Source: Gnetum montanum
Lineage: Eukaryota > Streptophyta > Gnetopsida > Gnetales > Gnetaceae
Assembly: GCA_015680685.1 (NCBI GenBank)
Contig: MNCI01028452.1
Span: forward strand, 482,781 to 546,780
Length of the DNA stretch: 64,000 nucleotides
Direction: 5' to 3'
Each line of letters begins with the position of its first letter. The stretch's first letter is position 1. The position numbers were made by a program, and so were the translations under genes. Shown piece by piece: positions 1-11,170 of this stretch. The notes under the pieces are model-generated. The model did no database searches and was not told the DNA's origin. It saw only the letters and a program-made list of their open reading frames with translations.

Positions 1-660
1 CATGCACACAATGTGATGTTTGTAATCGTATGACACCTTTGTTTGAGCGTGACATACTTGGACATGTTACATGACTGGAAATAAAGATCGAGATTACTTC
101 CATCATTGCCGCATTGACTTAGATTTATTATTTATTTAATTATTTAATTGTTTAATTATTTACTATTCTATTTAGTTAATGTTTCCATTTATTACTATTT
201 ACTATTCTCGTTATTAAGAAAAATGAGTACGACTTAATCAAGAGCACTTAAGTGTTTTACTTAGTAATCTAGCAGTGTATCATTTGGCACACCCAGTGGC
301 ATATGCTCGAAAATTTCATTAGTAGTTATATGAAGTCCAACGCATGTACGGATGATTGGGGATAGGTACTCATAGCACATAGGATAGTTTAGATCTTATT
401 TTCCATTATTCATTAGCGTAGTTAATTTATCTGTTTATCATCATTAGGAGTAGCATAGAATTAGACAACATCATATGCCTCACTTTGGACTAAATCATAC
501 ATGACCAAGTTACCACTAGTCCAAGTGACAAGACAACAAACTATGATCAAAGAATAATAATTTAGATGCATAACTAGTTCCATCCATGAAATTCAACCGG
601 ATCGTGGGTGAACGCTTATGATTTTTATGGTTAGGCATAGGGGTACCTCATCGCTCATCA
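1..660 (+). repeat. 5' LTR of element A, left end outside window
   Basis: Base 1 onward aligns with 16161 onward in the 3' LTR of A, and the copy ends at ...CTCATCA at 660, directly before a primer-binding site. It holds the R/U5 part, including an AATAAA near 80. U3 and the TATA box lie outside the window but can be read in the 3' copy. Confidence 0.9.
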
Positions 661-661
661 T

Positions 662-679
662 TAGCGCCATTGCCTAGGA
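662..679 (+). other. Primer-binding site of A (tRNA-Asp)
   Basis: One spacer T after the LTR, then 18 bases matching the complement of the plant tRNA-Asp(GTC) 3' end (TGGCGCCGTTGCCGGGGA) with a few transitions. This primer is typical of Athila and other OTA-clade elements. Confidence 0.8.
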
Positions 680-785
680 TGGTGCTAGTTATCTAGATTA
701 GTTATATTATACATGATCACTATAAAGGTACTAATGATATATCCTCTAGAAAATATTAAATCACACATACCATAAGCCAACAACA

Positions 786-1652
786 ATGTCTCTTTCATGA
801 GGAAGTGATAATGTAGTATATAATGAAAACATCCATTGGAGAACTAATGAGATATATGGTGAGGAAAATTGGAGTGACCAATCTTATGCAGGGGTTTCAT
901 GTTCATGACCATCCTAATGAAACTCAAAGAATACATTCACCTAGGATGGACAATCTTGGAGGGGATGATGTAAGTGCTAAACTATGGAAGGCCTCAAGGC
1001 CTAAGACCTTCTTGAAACCAAGAAACAATAAATCAAAGGACCCTAGGGAACACCATAGAAGCCATGGAAATCCTTCTAGTTCCTCATCTTCCTATTCCCT
1101 TTTAAAGTCTAGTTCTGATGAAGATGAACGTAGGTGTGAAGATAAAGCTCCACTAAAGGGTTGGAATAGAAACAAAAATTGAACCCATAGAAACATTCTC
1201 AATTATTAACATGAACATAGACAACATCATTACAATCAACCAAATAGAGATTTTCATCACAGTTTGTATGATGATGATGAACCCTTGTTGGCCACTAAGG
1301 ACCTAATGTAGATCACAAAGGCAATTAAGATATCTTGTAGGAATCACAGAGAGAGTTTCCTACCCAGGCTTGATATGAATAATATCCCTAAATTTGCAGG
1401 AGGCTATGATTCAAATCCATACATCATATACAAGCCTTCCATGATGCCTATGCCTAGTGCAACATTGAAAGTGGATGACAAAAGCTTATGCTCTTTTCGA
1501 GGAAACTGTGGTACGGATCGTTAAAACCAAATTCAATCTAACGATGGTCCACAATGTTGGCACTCTTCAATGACAAATACCAAACCTATGCAAGGATATC
1601 CAAATTGAGGAGATAGATCCAAGGATGAAAGTAAGAAGAACGTGAACCCTTG
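786..1652 (+). pseudogene. gag of element A, first part (broken)
   Basis: Capsid precursor of element A. It starts near the ATG at 786 (MSLS..., compare MSSS/MSPS in the other elements), about 125 bases after the primer-binding site, and has stops and frame changes. After a basic, Ser-rich linker, the Retrotrans_gag core is readable from about 1380 to 1652: a GGYDSN motif, QAFHDAYA, a run ending LFNDKYQ near 1570, then the basic LRR..IQG segment. Several in-frame stops replace Gln or Trp codons of other copies. At 1652 the frame is cut by element B within a Glu-Pro-Leu stretch and resumes at 9555. Confidence 0.8.
1648..1652. repeat. Target-site duplication of B, left copy (CCTTG)
   Basis: The five bases CCTTG directly precede the left end of B (TGATGA at 1653). 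The same five bases follow its right end at 9550-9554. A perfect 5-bp duplication is the normal product of a Ty3/gypsy integrase. Confidence 0.93.
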
Positions 1653-2484
1653 TGATGAACGACGAGGTATCCCTATGCTTAACCATACAAATACGAGCAT
1701 ACACACATGATCTAGTTGAATTCCAAGGACTAAGTGCTTATGCGCCTTCATAGAACTCGGATGGGTTAGTCAATCATTATCTTCCCAAGCTTACCTATAT
1801 AGCGTGATTGTATGGTTAAGTAAACTTGAGGTATATGATTTATATTTTTTTTGATGTTTTATGTCCTAGTGCTACAAAGAGAGAAGTGAACTAATTAAGT
1901 AACTAATTTAATTTAACTAATTGACTATGCTCTAACTAGTCCTAACACCAGCATCCATTCCCACTTGTTGTACACATCCTAAACTAGTGCAACACTACTG
2001 GAATTACCAAACACTAATCATTACTAGGTTAGCAAGTGTTCCATGCATGCTCGAAGTGGTCGTATTGAGTGTGCTTACTTGGGGGAGTTAATGAGGAGAG
2101 AGAGAGAGAGAGAGAACATTAATTAACTAAGGAAAGCATTAAATAGTTGTAATAACATTAAATAAGCTATTTTGAATGCTGCAAGGTTTATCAAAAATTT
2201 CACCTTTATATTTGACCACAAGGTGTGCTCAAGTACACAATGCTTGAATGAAGATTCATTCACTTCATGACTCCTATTGAGGGCACTCAAAAATGATTCT
2301 AGCTTTGAGGAAGGAAAATTGCAAGAGTTTGGGTAAGGGACTAAGACTAAATATTGCCAAACCAAGTGCACCCGCCTCTTATTTATAGGCAACAAGATAG
2401 GCCCTGATATCAGATGGCCACTATCGCTTGGAAGGCTCCAATATCATGTACCTGATATCGCGGTGCCAATATCGCATCTCATCA
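1653..2484 (-). repeat. 3' LTR of element B
   Basis: 832 bp. On the minus strand it begins TGATGAG at 2484 after the polypurine tract and ends TCATCA at 1653. U3 has GATATC-type dyads (about 2395-2480), TATAAATA at 2387-2380, and a (GA)n run at 2095-2115. All three are shared with the 5' LTR at 8686-9549. Confidence 0.92.
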
Positions 2485-4484
2485 TACCCCCACAACTAAA
2501 TGAAAAATCATCCTCAAGTTCCTTACAAAATATTGGGAAGGTATGGGATTATTGATTGAATGAGAACTAACAGTGACAGGGAATAATAGACTCAAAGTGC
2601 CCAGTGAATGGATTGACAAACATATTACAACATTGGTGTTCATGCCCACTGTGGTGAACACTATACATAGATGACATCTAGACTCTCATTTGACAACTTG
2701 AAGAGAAAGAGAGAGAGAAAAGAAAATGAGGTGTGTTGTTTTCAATGTCAGAAATGTGCACTCTATTGTTTATCCATAGCCATGTGATGAAGCGTGTTCC
2801 TTGCATAACTACTCCCGCTCTAGTCCATCCTGAGTGCTTCCTCCTATCTCAGTCCATTATTCGTGTAATCATCATCTACACACACAACATAGTTACAAAT
2901 TAGCAAGGATAGATAAGCCATAATGCAGTTGATACCTTGCCTCGATATAAGCGCATTAGCTAGGTTGTGGGTATGGTAGATACTGGGTTAGAGGTTGTTA
3001 ACTGATAACTATCCAAGGTGTAAGGGTGAGATAGATAATTGAATGGAAAAATTTGTGACAGGGCCCCCATGACTAAGAGCGAACCTCTAGTAGCAATAGG
3101 GTGGAAAAACTAAAGGAACAATGAAGATGAGGGAAATAACAATGGTGAAGCTAATAAAATGGATGTCATAGATGGGGATGAAACAAGAAATGGTTGATTA
3201 CAAAGAATTTTTAAAGAAAATAACTTAACAATTGCACCAAAAAGGAATGTTAGTGGGTCCTCCACAAAGTAGGCCAATGCCTTTTATGCCCTAATAGACC
3301 CACAAACCAAAGAGTCCGTAGGCTCTCAGAATGACATATGGAAACAATGGTTAAGAACTTACCCACAAGAAGTTACCAAATATGAACAATGCCTCAACCA
3401 AGATATAGACTGATCATAAAACTAACAATGAAGTGGAATATGGGAAAAAATATGGAAGAAGAGGAGAAAATGGAATGGAATCCCAAGAGCAAGGTTGTGT
3501 AGAGTCCCTTGTGTATTATATGGTTATGGTGATTGAATATAATTCATTCCAAATATGGATTCAAACAAACCACATTCAATGACCTCACATCAACACATTT
3601 GACCAACCCATCCTTGTGAAGCAACAAAAATGCGTTCATTGAGTCACCACCATTCCAAGGAGAGAAAGATAGGGAAGCAGGAAGCGAGAAAGGACCTCAG
3701 TTAGAGGGAACCTTCAAGCATGGGTAACATATCTTTCTATTACCATAACTAGTGTTTGTATCCCATGTTTCTTTATTATTTCTAAGGGGTGTGCTTTGAA
3801 TTCCCTCTAGTTTTTTTTTTTTTGCATGAGAACCACACCATGAAAAGACTTAGATTCATTCAACTTCCTAATAGTTGGTCAATAGTGGAATGGCAGAAGA
3901 CATGAAAAGCATCCAAGTACCCAAGAGAATAGTCAGCATAAATGTGTCAAATCCCCTTAAAATCACACCCTTTTCAATCCATTTGAATCTTTCCTTGGTT
4001 CAAAAAGTACTAAGCCACCAGTTCATTAATAAGTTTTACTTAGAAAAAGGGATAGTACATATCCAAGAAAAGGGAGACCATAGAGTTGAATGGAGGAATG
4101 GATGACATGGACTCATTGCCTGTTTTATCAAAAGAACCAAATCTTAGTATCAACATCAAAAGTCATAAGTAAAAACCAAACATTAGCAATCAACATTATT
4201 ATAGTCCAACCCACCATTGTGAGCACTTATTATATGACGAATAAAAGTAAATCAAACAAAGAAATAGTAAAAATGTGAATAATGCTGTAAAACAAAAATA
4301 AGTAAAATTGAAAAGATGTGTAAAACAAAAATGTGTAGAACAAAAATGTGTAAAAGAAATACAAAAGGAATTAAGGGTTGAGAATGATTAGCATTGGTGG
4401 CCCTCTCCCCCATGACTGAGTTGGAGAGAGGAGATCTGAAATAGTGAGTAGGTTGTCCACCAACAGAGGTAGTATTGGTATTGG
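2485..4484 (-). other. 3' UTR of element B
   Basis: About 2 kb of non-coding sequence between integrase and the 3' LTR. It contains the polypurine tract (GTGGGGGTA directly before the LTR at 2485), the same AATTCAAAGCACACCCCTT segment as the 3' UTRs of D and F (near 3785-3805), and the conserved block at 3253-3274. I see no 3' ORF. Small open frames at 3875-4278 on the plus strand look like chance. Confidence 0.7.
3253..3274 (-). other. Conserved 3' UTR block, copy in B
   Basis: The minus strand reads GCCTACTTTGTGGAGGACCCAC. Near-identical copies occur at the equivalent place in A (12166-12189), D (32275-32298) and F (59979-60000), together with about 30 conserved upstream bases. Function unknown. 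Confidence 0.65.
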
Positions 4485-5250
4485 ATATTCTAGGCTCATG
4501 GAAAGGTTTGGTTTATTGGATGTTGATCAAAAAGTTCTTATTTGGGCTCTCAGGTTTGTAAATCATCATGGCCCCTGAAGGAAACTTTTTATGAATAATA
4601 TAAGGTCCTTCCCATAGCATTTGAAATTTAGTTCATTGTGGCACATGTGTGGGGTTCCAATAAAGAACCTTATTTCTCAGTTGGTATTTAACTTTTCTAA
4701 TTTTTAGGTCATGATGTTGTTTATTAAAGGCCTTGTGCAATTTTTTAGATGATAGGGCAGCTAATCGATTTTCATCTAGATTAAGGTGAAGGTTGAGATC
4801 ACATGTTGTAGATAGTGTACGGAGCTTAGCTTGAATAGGAAGCATTGGAAGTTTACTATACACTACCTCATACGGAGAGTAGCCTATAGGGAGTTTCCAT
4901 GTGGAGCAGCATGCCCAAAGAGCATCGTTCAGTTTCGTACTCCAGTCTCACCTATATTTGCTAATGGTTCATGTCAATATTTTCTTAATCTCCCTATTGG
5001 TGACTTCGGCTTGACCATTCGCTTGAGGGTGATATGGTGTAGTTAGCTTGTGTTTCACTCCTAAGCGTTGCATCAACTTTTGAAAAGTTTCACCTATAAA
5101 GTGTGTATCATTGTTAGAAATAAGTGCATGAGGCACACCAAACCTGTTAACGACTTGTTGTTGAACAAATTATGTAGTATTAGATGATGTACAATCCATA
5201 ACATTGGCTACTTCTACCCACTTTGTGAAATAGTCAACAACAACAACAGG
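4485..5250 (-). pseudogene. Integrase core and C-terminus of B (broken)
   Basis: Remnant of the DDE integrase that would insert the cDNA. Minus strand from about 5250: VVVVDYFTKWVEVA holds the first catalytic Asp. The second motif reads ISNNDTHF where an active copy has SDNGTHF, so the second Asp is changed. PYHPQANGQAEVTN near 5000 keeps the Glu. The C-terminal half (NENR...NKVLYWNPTHVP, about 4660-4760) matches D at 30640-30780. The HHCC zinc finger is gone, and the piece is fused directly to the protease end at about 5250. Confidence 0.8.
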
Positions 5251-6110
5251 GATTTCCAGCTTCTCCTAGTTGATACTTTTAATGTTGAGACATGGAAGTT
5301 GGTGATGGAATTTCTCTAATGTATCTATGTTATCAATGTAAGTGCAAGTCAAACCCTCAATTGGTTCCATGCATATAGTTGAATTTCTCTCTTAGTCAGC
5401 TATTAACCATTGGGTGCCTTCCTGTCTTGTGGCTGCTGCATATAGGCATCTTTGTATGTTGGTTACTTATGCACACTGGTTGCATGCAGGCAATGTTAAA
5501 CATTGTACAAACCAAGACTTCTACATGCAATTACACCTTGTGTTACTGTATACGATGCATGGAACTTTCTTCTTCTCGATCTTTCCAAATGTGTTTTCCT
5601 TTGATATTTCTAGGGAAAGATCATGTGTTTCTAGGCATGCATCAATTGTGCTTAACCATGATCTTCCCATTATGATTGGGAAGTCCCCCATTTTGTTGTT
5701 AACGTTAATAAATAGGAAGTTAGCTAGATACAACCATCCACAAATAGTGGTGACAATGTCCTCTACTAGTCCTAATGAGATAGTGATGGATTGGTCAGCT
5801 AGCTTTAAACATATGTTGCTCTTTTTCAGTGGAGGTAGGTTCTAGGCTTTATACATTTCTTGAGAGATTAAGTTGACACCAGAACCTAAATCCAAAAAAG
5901 CTTTGCATGGTTCATTCCTAGAAATTTGTAGATATATAAGAGGACTTTCAGGATTAAAAAAATTCCTAGGAAGGTGGCTAGCTTTAATCCAATAAGTGAC
6001 AACATGAGTCAACATGACCATATGTGTTGAGAACAGTTTTTGATTTGAAGGGAGTTCCAAAGATTTGAATGATGGTGAGGCATTTAGAGGATTATCCACT
6101 TGTGGTTGTA
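5251..6110 (-). pseudogene. Aspartic protease region of B (broken)
   Basis: Polyprotein-processing protease. From 6099 downward it reads ...SPLIYLQISRNEPCKAF, then LDLGSGVNLIS. The D-L-G-S triad is the Athila-type variant of the usual D-T/S-G. A stop follows at 5842. The rest (IIMGRSWLSTIDA, 5521-5680) matches the conserved retropepsin C-terminal half. Similarity to F runs to about 5260, where the frame jumps into integrase, so the deletion took everything from the protease end to the integrase core. Confidence 0.78.
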
Positions 6111-8547
6111 AGGACTTAGTTGGACTATTGGTTCGAAAGAAAGGTCTCTTCTTTGTGTGGTTGTTTAAATCAACAATAGATTGAGGATTAACAGCCCTTG
6201 TAGTATTACATTGTTGTGGCTAGGCAGTGAGCTCATCCTGCATAGCTGGAGTAGGTGGTAATGGAGCTAAGGATGGAAGAGATGTAGCTGGATAAGAAGG
6301 ATAGCTTGTTTATGGAACATCACCCTAAGGAGAAGGAGTTCTATAGTACTCTTAGGCTTGGTAGTGAGGCTGAGGAGTGACATGACTAGGAGAGTCACAT
6401 GGAGAGATTGGATGCTGCACGTAGTATCCATATGGGTCAGGCTGATGGTAAGGGTACTGTTGACATGGTGGTGGCATTCCCCATGATTGTGGGTGCTACC
6501 ACTATTGGTATTGCTCCTTTCGTTATGGTGGAGTTCCACTTGGATAATACATCAAGGATTGGTGGAACTCCCTTGGGTTACCTTGGGGATAAGGTAACCT
6601 TCAGGGTGTTTGCCTTCTATTTAATTGTGGGTTGAGTGCATACATCCCAGACTCTTGCAAATGTGAGATTACATGATAACATCCATTAGGATGGTCATAT
6701 TGGCATATCTCACATCCACCATAATTTTCTATAACCAAATCCACAACCTCTTTGATGATGGTAACTTTGCCCTTACCTTTGTTATGTGCATATTCAATTT
6801 CTCTCTTTTTTCTCCTTTCTCGATCACTACCTTCCTCTCTAGACTCCTCTACTATTTTTAGAATTGTTTGAAATCTATTATCTAGGGAGTTCCACATTTG
6901 ATCCACCTTTGGCAATGCTTCTGATGAAAGTTTTTGAATGGGCAAGGTTTTCCTATTCACCATCTTTTCAAGTGATGACTCTTCTTCATCCTCACAAAAT
7001 ATAGCTCTCTTCTTTTGGAGGAAAGGATCTCTATTATATTCTTCTGCACTCTCTCTTTTCCTTAACTCACCTTCCTCTTTAGCAACTTGCTCTAACAATA
7101 TTTGTACTTGATGGGCCCTAAGCTCAGATAGCCTTCCTTGGGCATAAGTCCTAAAGGTTCTTTACGTTTCGTGCCTAAGCCCATCTACGAGATGGCATAG
7201 TTGTTCTCTTTGTGAGTAACCATGGCTTGGGAAATGATGTAATAGTGCATAATATTGGCCCATAGCAGCATCCAAGGGTTCATGTCCTCCTTGTTTCCAT
7301 CCTTGGATTTGCTTCCGTAGGTTGGACATTCATGAGTATGTCTAATACTTATCGTTGAACAGTTCTAACATGGTACTCCATTGGTGAATGGATTTTAGTT
7401 CTAAGGATCGGTACTAGCTTTCTGCTTCTTTGATCAGTGTCCATGGAAACAACTTGAAATTTTTCCACTCATTTTCTATGTTTTTCAAGGCACATGCATC
7501 ATGAAATGCTTGCAAATTATTTTGAAGATTTGTGTTGTATCCCCCTTCAAATCATGGGATATTTTTCATGTCTAATCTTTTGATCCTACTATCTTTTTGG
7601 TGCCTTGTTGGGATTCTACCAGCCTTAGTTATATCTAGCATACTTCAAGTAGCAAGTAGGGGTTCATCGTGATCATACTATCTATGGCATCTATGATTTC
7701 TATGTTGTTCCCTACTCTCCCTCCTTTCATGATGTGTTTCTCTAGAATTCCCTTGTTCCCTTTCTCGACTACTTTGTCTATGATTCCTATTTCACTTACC
7801 ATTATCCTTAGGGTCTTTTTCCTTGTGATTGTGTCTAGATCCTGAAGGAGAGGGTGAAGGAGATGATGAAGGTGAAGGAGGAGGACCATCACCATGATGG
7901 TGCTTACTTCCTTCTCTTCAGTGGTTGCGAACTCGATTGTGGTTATGATTAGAATGTTCATCTTTGTCATGTGTTTTTGTTCCTTTTTCAGATCCTTTAT
8001 GTTTGTTGATACTAGAATCTGGGTTATGAATAGTTGAGTGAAGATTCTGATACACCACCCATTGATTGAAGTCAATGGGAGGCACATCATTATATGGAAG
8101 ACTTCCTAAGGCAGGTTCTCCACCCTCATTTTCACCTATGACATACGAGACATTCTGAGACAACTTCCCCTTCATGGATTCATAACGTCTCTCCTGTTGT
8201 AGATTCCTTTGACGTTGTGCCTCTGTGGGTCAATACTCTCTCGAGTCATAATCATGCACAACATAATCTACTTGTAAGTGCTACATACCAATTCATGTGA
8301 GAGCATGAAGAAGCATGCTTGGGACTGAGCGATTGGAAGGTAACATGATGTTACCTTCTAACTCACACCAACGTAGTTGTTCATCCTGGTGGAGGATAAA
8401 GGTAAATTTTGGTATATACTCATCAGGATGAACGTATACCACATGAAACTATTGGGGGACTGGGGGATCATCATGTGTACTATACCTCCAATTGTTCCCT
8501 GTATTGGACCTAGGCGGTGAAACACTCTTGTAAGAAGAAGGAGACAT
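6111..8547 (-). pseudogene. gag of element B (broken)
   Basis: Minus strand, start ATG at 8547 (MSPSSYKSV...). Readable parts are 8175-7918 (GENEGGEPALGSLPYNDVPP, then a His/Lys-rich linker), a capsid region around 7650-7150 with many stops, and 7098-6601 (EQVAKEEGELRKRESAEEY, then VNRKTLPIQKL). The last part ends in CEICQYDHPNGC, a CX2CX3HX3C zinc knuckle for RNA binding, near the CX2CX3HX4C knuckle I recall for Athila gag. A Pro/Gln/Tyr-rich tail leads into the protease. Confidence 0.8.
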
Positions 8548-8666
8548 AATTTTCTATTCAGTGTGCAATACTTTTCATTTCAATAATTGTATTATAACCA
8601 ACCCTAAGGGTTTGTTCCAATGATGGGAAGATTTCCTAAGTTCTAGCTAGCACACAAATAATAAAG

Positions 8667-8684
8667 TCCCCAACAACGACACCA
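8667..8684 (-). other. Primer-binding site of B (tRNA-Asp)
   Basis: On the minus strand, one spacer base after the LTR, TGGTGTCGTTGTTGGGGA matches the tRNA-Asp complement with C-to-T changes. Confidence 0.8.
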
Positions 8685-8685
8685 A

Positions 8686-9549
8686 TGATGAATGATGAGG
8701 TATCCCTATGCTCAACCATACAAATATGAGTGTACGCACATGATCTAGTCTAATTCCAAGGACTAAGTGCTTATGCACCTTCACAGAACCTAGATGGGTT
8801 AGTCAATCATTGTCTTCCCAAGGTTACTTGTATAGCATGATTGTATGGTTAAGTAAACTTGAGGTATATGATTTTTATATATTTTCTGATGTTTTATATC
8901 CTGGTGCTACAAAGGGAGAAGTGAACTAATTAAGTAACTAATTTAATTTAACTAATTGACTATGCTCTAACTAGTCCTAACACCAGCATCTATTCCCACT
9001 TGCTATACACATCCTGAACTAGTGCGACACTATTGGGATTACCAAACGCTAATCATTACTGGGTTANGACACTATTGGGATTACCAAACGCTAATCATTA
9101 CTGGGTTACCAAGTGCTCCACGCATGCTTGAAGTGGTCGTACTGAGTGTGCTTACTTGGGGGAGTTAACGAGGAGAGAGAGAGAGAGAGAGGGAACATTA
9201 ATTAACTAAGGAAAGCATTAAATAACTATAAATAAAATTTAATAAGCTATTCTAAATGCTGCAAGGTTTATCACAAAGTTTTTCTTTATTTCAGGTCACA
9301 AGTGTGCTTAGGTACATAATGCTCGAATAAAGATCCGTTCACTTTATGACTCCTACTACGGGCACTCAAAAATGATTCTAACTATGAGGAAGGAAAATTG
9401 CAAGAGTTTGGGTAAGGGACTAAGACTAACTATTGCCAAACCAAGTGTGCCCACCTCTTATTTATAGGCAACAAGATAGGCCCCGATATTAGATGTCTGA
9501 TATCGCTTGGAAGGCTATGATATTGCGTACCAGATATTGCAGCTCATCA
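8686..9549 (-). repeat. 5' LTR of element B
   Basis: Starts TGATGAG at 9549 and ends TCATCA at 8686 on the minus strand. TATAAATA lies at 9466-9459, and a GA run at 9173-9192. The apparent 864 bp includes a 41-bp duplication around the N at 9067 that is probably an assembly artefact; without it the length is about 822, close to the 832 of the 3' copy. Confidence 0.92.
9026..9108. repeat. 41-bp direct duplication around a single N
   Basis: Bases 9026-9066 and 9068-9108 are identical and separated only by the N at 9067. The 3' LTR of B has a single copy. It looks like two contig ends with an unmerged overlap. Confidence 0.85.
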
Positions 9550-9554
9550 CCTTG
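9550..9554. repeat. Target-site duplication of B, right copy (CCTTG)
   Basis: Identical to 1648-1652; the gag of A resumes at 9555. Confidence 0.93.
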
Positions 9555-10640
9555 GACATGACCTTAGATAGATATTATTCCCTACTAAATAGGTGCCTAG
9601 GCCATGGTTTCTCTAAGGAAAGTCAACTTTTCTACATCATAGATGGGCTTTGTAATGAAACAAGGGAGACCCTTGGGATGTATGCCCCAAGTCAATTATA
9701 CGAGCTACAAGCCCATTAGATCCGAGAGCTAATTGAACATGTGGCAAAAGAAGAAGGAGAGATATGAAAATAGGAGAATGTTGAGAAATATCATTGGGAT
9801 CCAACTCTTCAATAGATAAAGTTCCATATCTATGGTAAGGAGAAAGAAACTACTCTCAATAAGGTGATCTCGCAATGAACTTTGCTAATACAGAAGTCTA
9901 TTGATGAACTTGAAGTAAAGTTTAATAGGATGTCAAAATGGATATATGAAAACATTACAACTCTCATTGAGATGGTCAAGGAGAGGATCATGTAAAAGAA
10001 GCCATGTGATCATAATAAAGGATACAAAACTAAGAAATAGCTAGGAACACTTTTTAGTAAACAAGAAAAATGGTTGAACAAAGTGAGGCTATAGACTTAG
10101 CCCCAAATGGAGATAATGGATGTAACATCTACATATATGACCATCAAAAGTGCCATTTCCTAGTCTTGTTGCATCTATATGAGTATTGGGTAGGTGCCTT
10201 AAATCCAAAGTTTATATAGAAGCACATGCTTGGGAGATTTCCTCTTCGACAAGGTAACTATAGACAGCCCCAAAACCAATTGTATCATCCTAGGGGGACC
10301 TATTACTAGCCTCAACACTATCATTAACCACAGTGGCAACAACCATAGTCATGGGAGAGGCCACCATCAAATCAGCCCTATCCTTCCTATTCACCAAAAC
10401 CACATGGATATTATGTTCAACATCATGTTTCTCCAACTAGTTCTACATCCTCTACTTAAAATCATTACTATCACTCTCCCAAGTACCATCAATCCATGAC
10501 ATCCCTAGAGGGATCACCACCTTGTGCCTCTTATCATCCATCCTACCCTCGATATTCTCATACTCCACCTCATCACATGCCACCATCAAGGACATAGGAA
10601 TGTTTCAAACCACAATATCAACAAACAAATGCCACTTTTA
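9555..10640 (+). pseudogene. gag of element A, second part (broken)
   Basis: Continues the frame cut at 1652: DMTLDRYYSLLNRCLGHGFS, then IIDGLCNETRETLGMYA and the basic AKEEGE segment, in the same order as gag of F at 53835-54060. Stops are frequent. A degraded Cys/His knuckle (CNIYIYDHQKCHF) lies near 10115-10155, and a Gly/His/Gln-rich tail near 10230-10500 corresponds to the region upstream of protease in F (54500-54700). Beyond about 10640 the similarity stops. Confidence 0.75.
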
Positions 10641-11170
10641 TTGTAAATGTGCATATACATGCTGACACTGGTAGATCTCAACCACCACATCAGAAATGTC
10701 CCTTCTTTAGGAAAGGCTATAAGCCAAAGAAAAAGACTCATGGATTTACCACATCATTTGAACCAGCACAATGCTAATTTGGTATAATGCCTTCCTTTTC
10801 ACCACCACCATCTTCTGATCCTACAAAAGGGCCATCATCCATCATTACTTCAATTCCAAACCCAAGCAATGAATCTAAAAGTTTGGGGAGACCAAAAAAT
10901 CCATGCATACCATATCATGATCAAGGGTGCAATCATGGGCTAAACATCTGTCACATTAACACACCTCATATCTTGACCCACCAGACATTTAACAATCAAG
11001 TATGTGACCAAAAAATTGTATACCCAGCCATCGCAACATCACAAGACACCCAGTGGCTAGGGAATAAATGGTTCCAATGTTTTATACATGTATGGATCCT
11101 ATCTATCCACTTATTAATCCTTGTCATGACCAAATTTTTAGTTGTGGGGGTCATCCCCCATTCTAATCTT
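10641..11170 (+). other. Segment of A in place of protease and pol
   Basis: About 0.5 kb between gag and the 3' UTR. In D the matching interval is about 4 kb and encodes protease, RT, RNase H and integrase. An open frame at 10787-11182 (131 residues, Pro/Ser-rich start) has no motif I recognise. The end, TTAGTTGTGGGGGTCAT near 11140, resembles the TCATGGGGGAGATGG segment after integrase in other elements. Confidence 0.5.

Larger units (their letters stand above)
1653..9549 (-). mobile_element. Element B: Athila-like LTR retrotransposon inserted in gag of A, pol-deleted
   Basis: The boundaries are firm: LTRs 1653-2484 and 8686-9549 end in TGATGA/TCATCA, and CCTTG flanks both sides. Read on the minus strand: 5' LTR, primer-binding site, gag, protease, then directly the integrase core and C-terminus, 3' UTR and 3' LTR. 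RT, RNase H and the N-terminal zinc finger of integrase are missing. There is no 3' ORF between integrase and the 3' LTR, unlike A and D. The LTRs differ at about 19 of the first 200 bases compared by eye, mostly transitions. Confidence 0.93.

Noticed and set aside
2095-2115. (GA)n run as a free microsatellite
   Set aside because: It is part of the B LTR and occurs at the same place in the other B LTR (9173-9192).
5379-5845. Plus-strand open frames of 98 and 143 residues
   Set aside because: They are the reverse of B's protease and linker on the minus strand; the motifs are only on the minus strand.
6399-6861. Plus-strand open frames in B gag
   Set aside because: Shadows of the minus-strand gag, which carries the zinc knuckle and family motifs.
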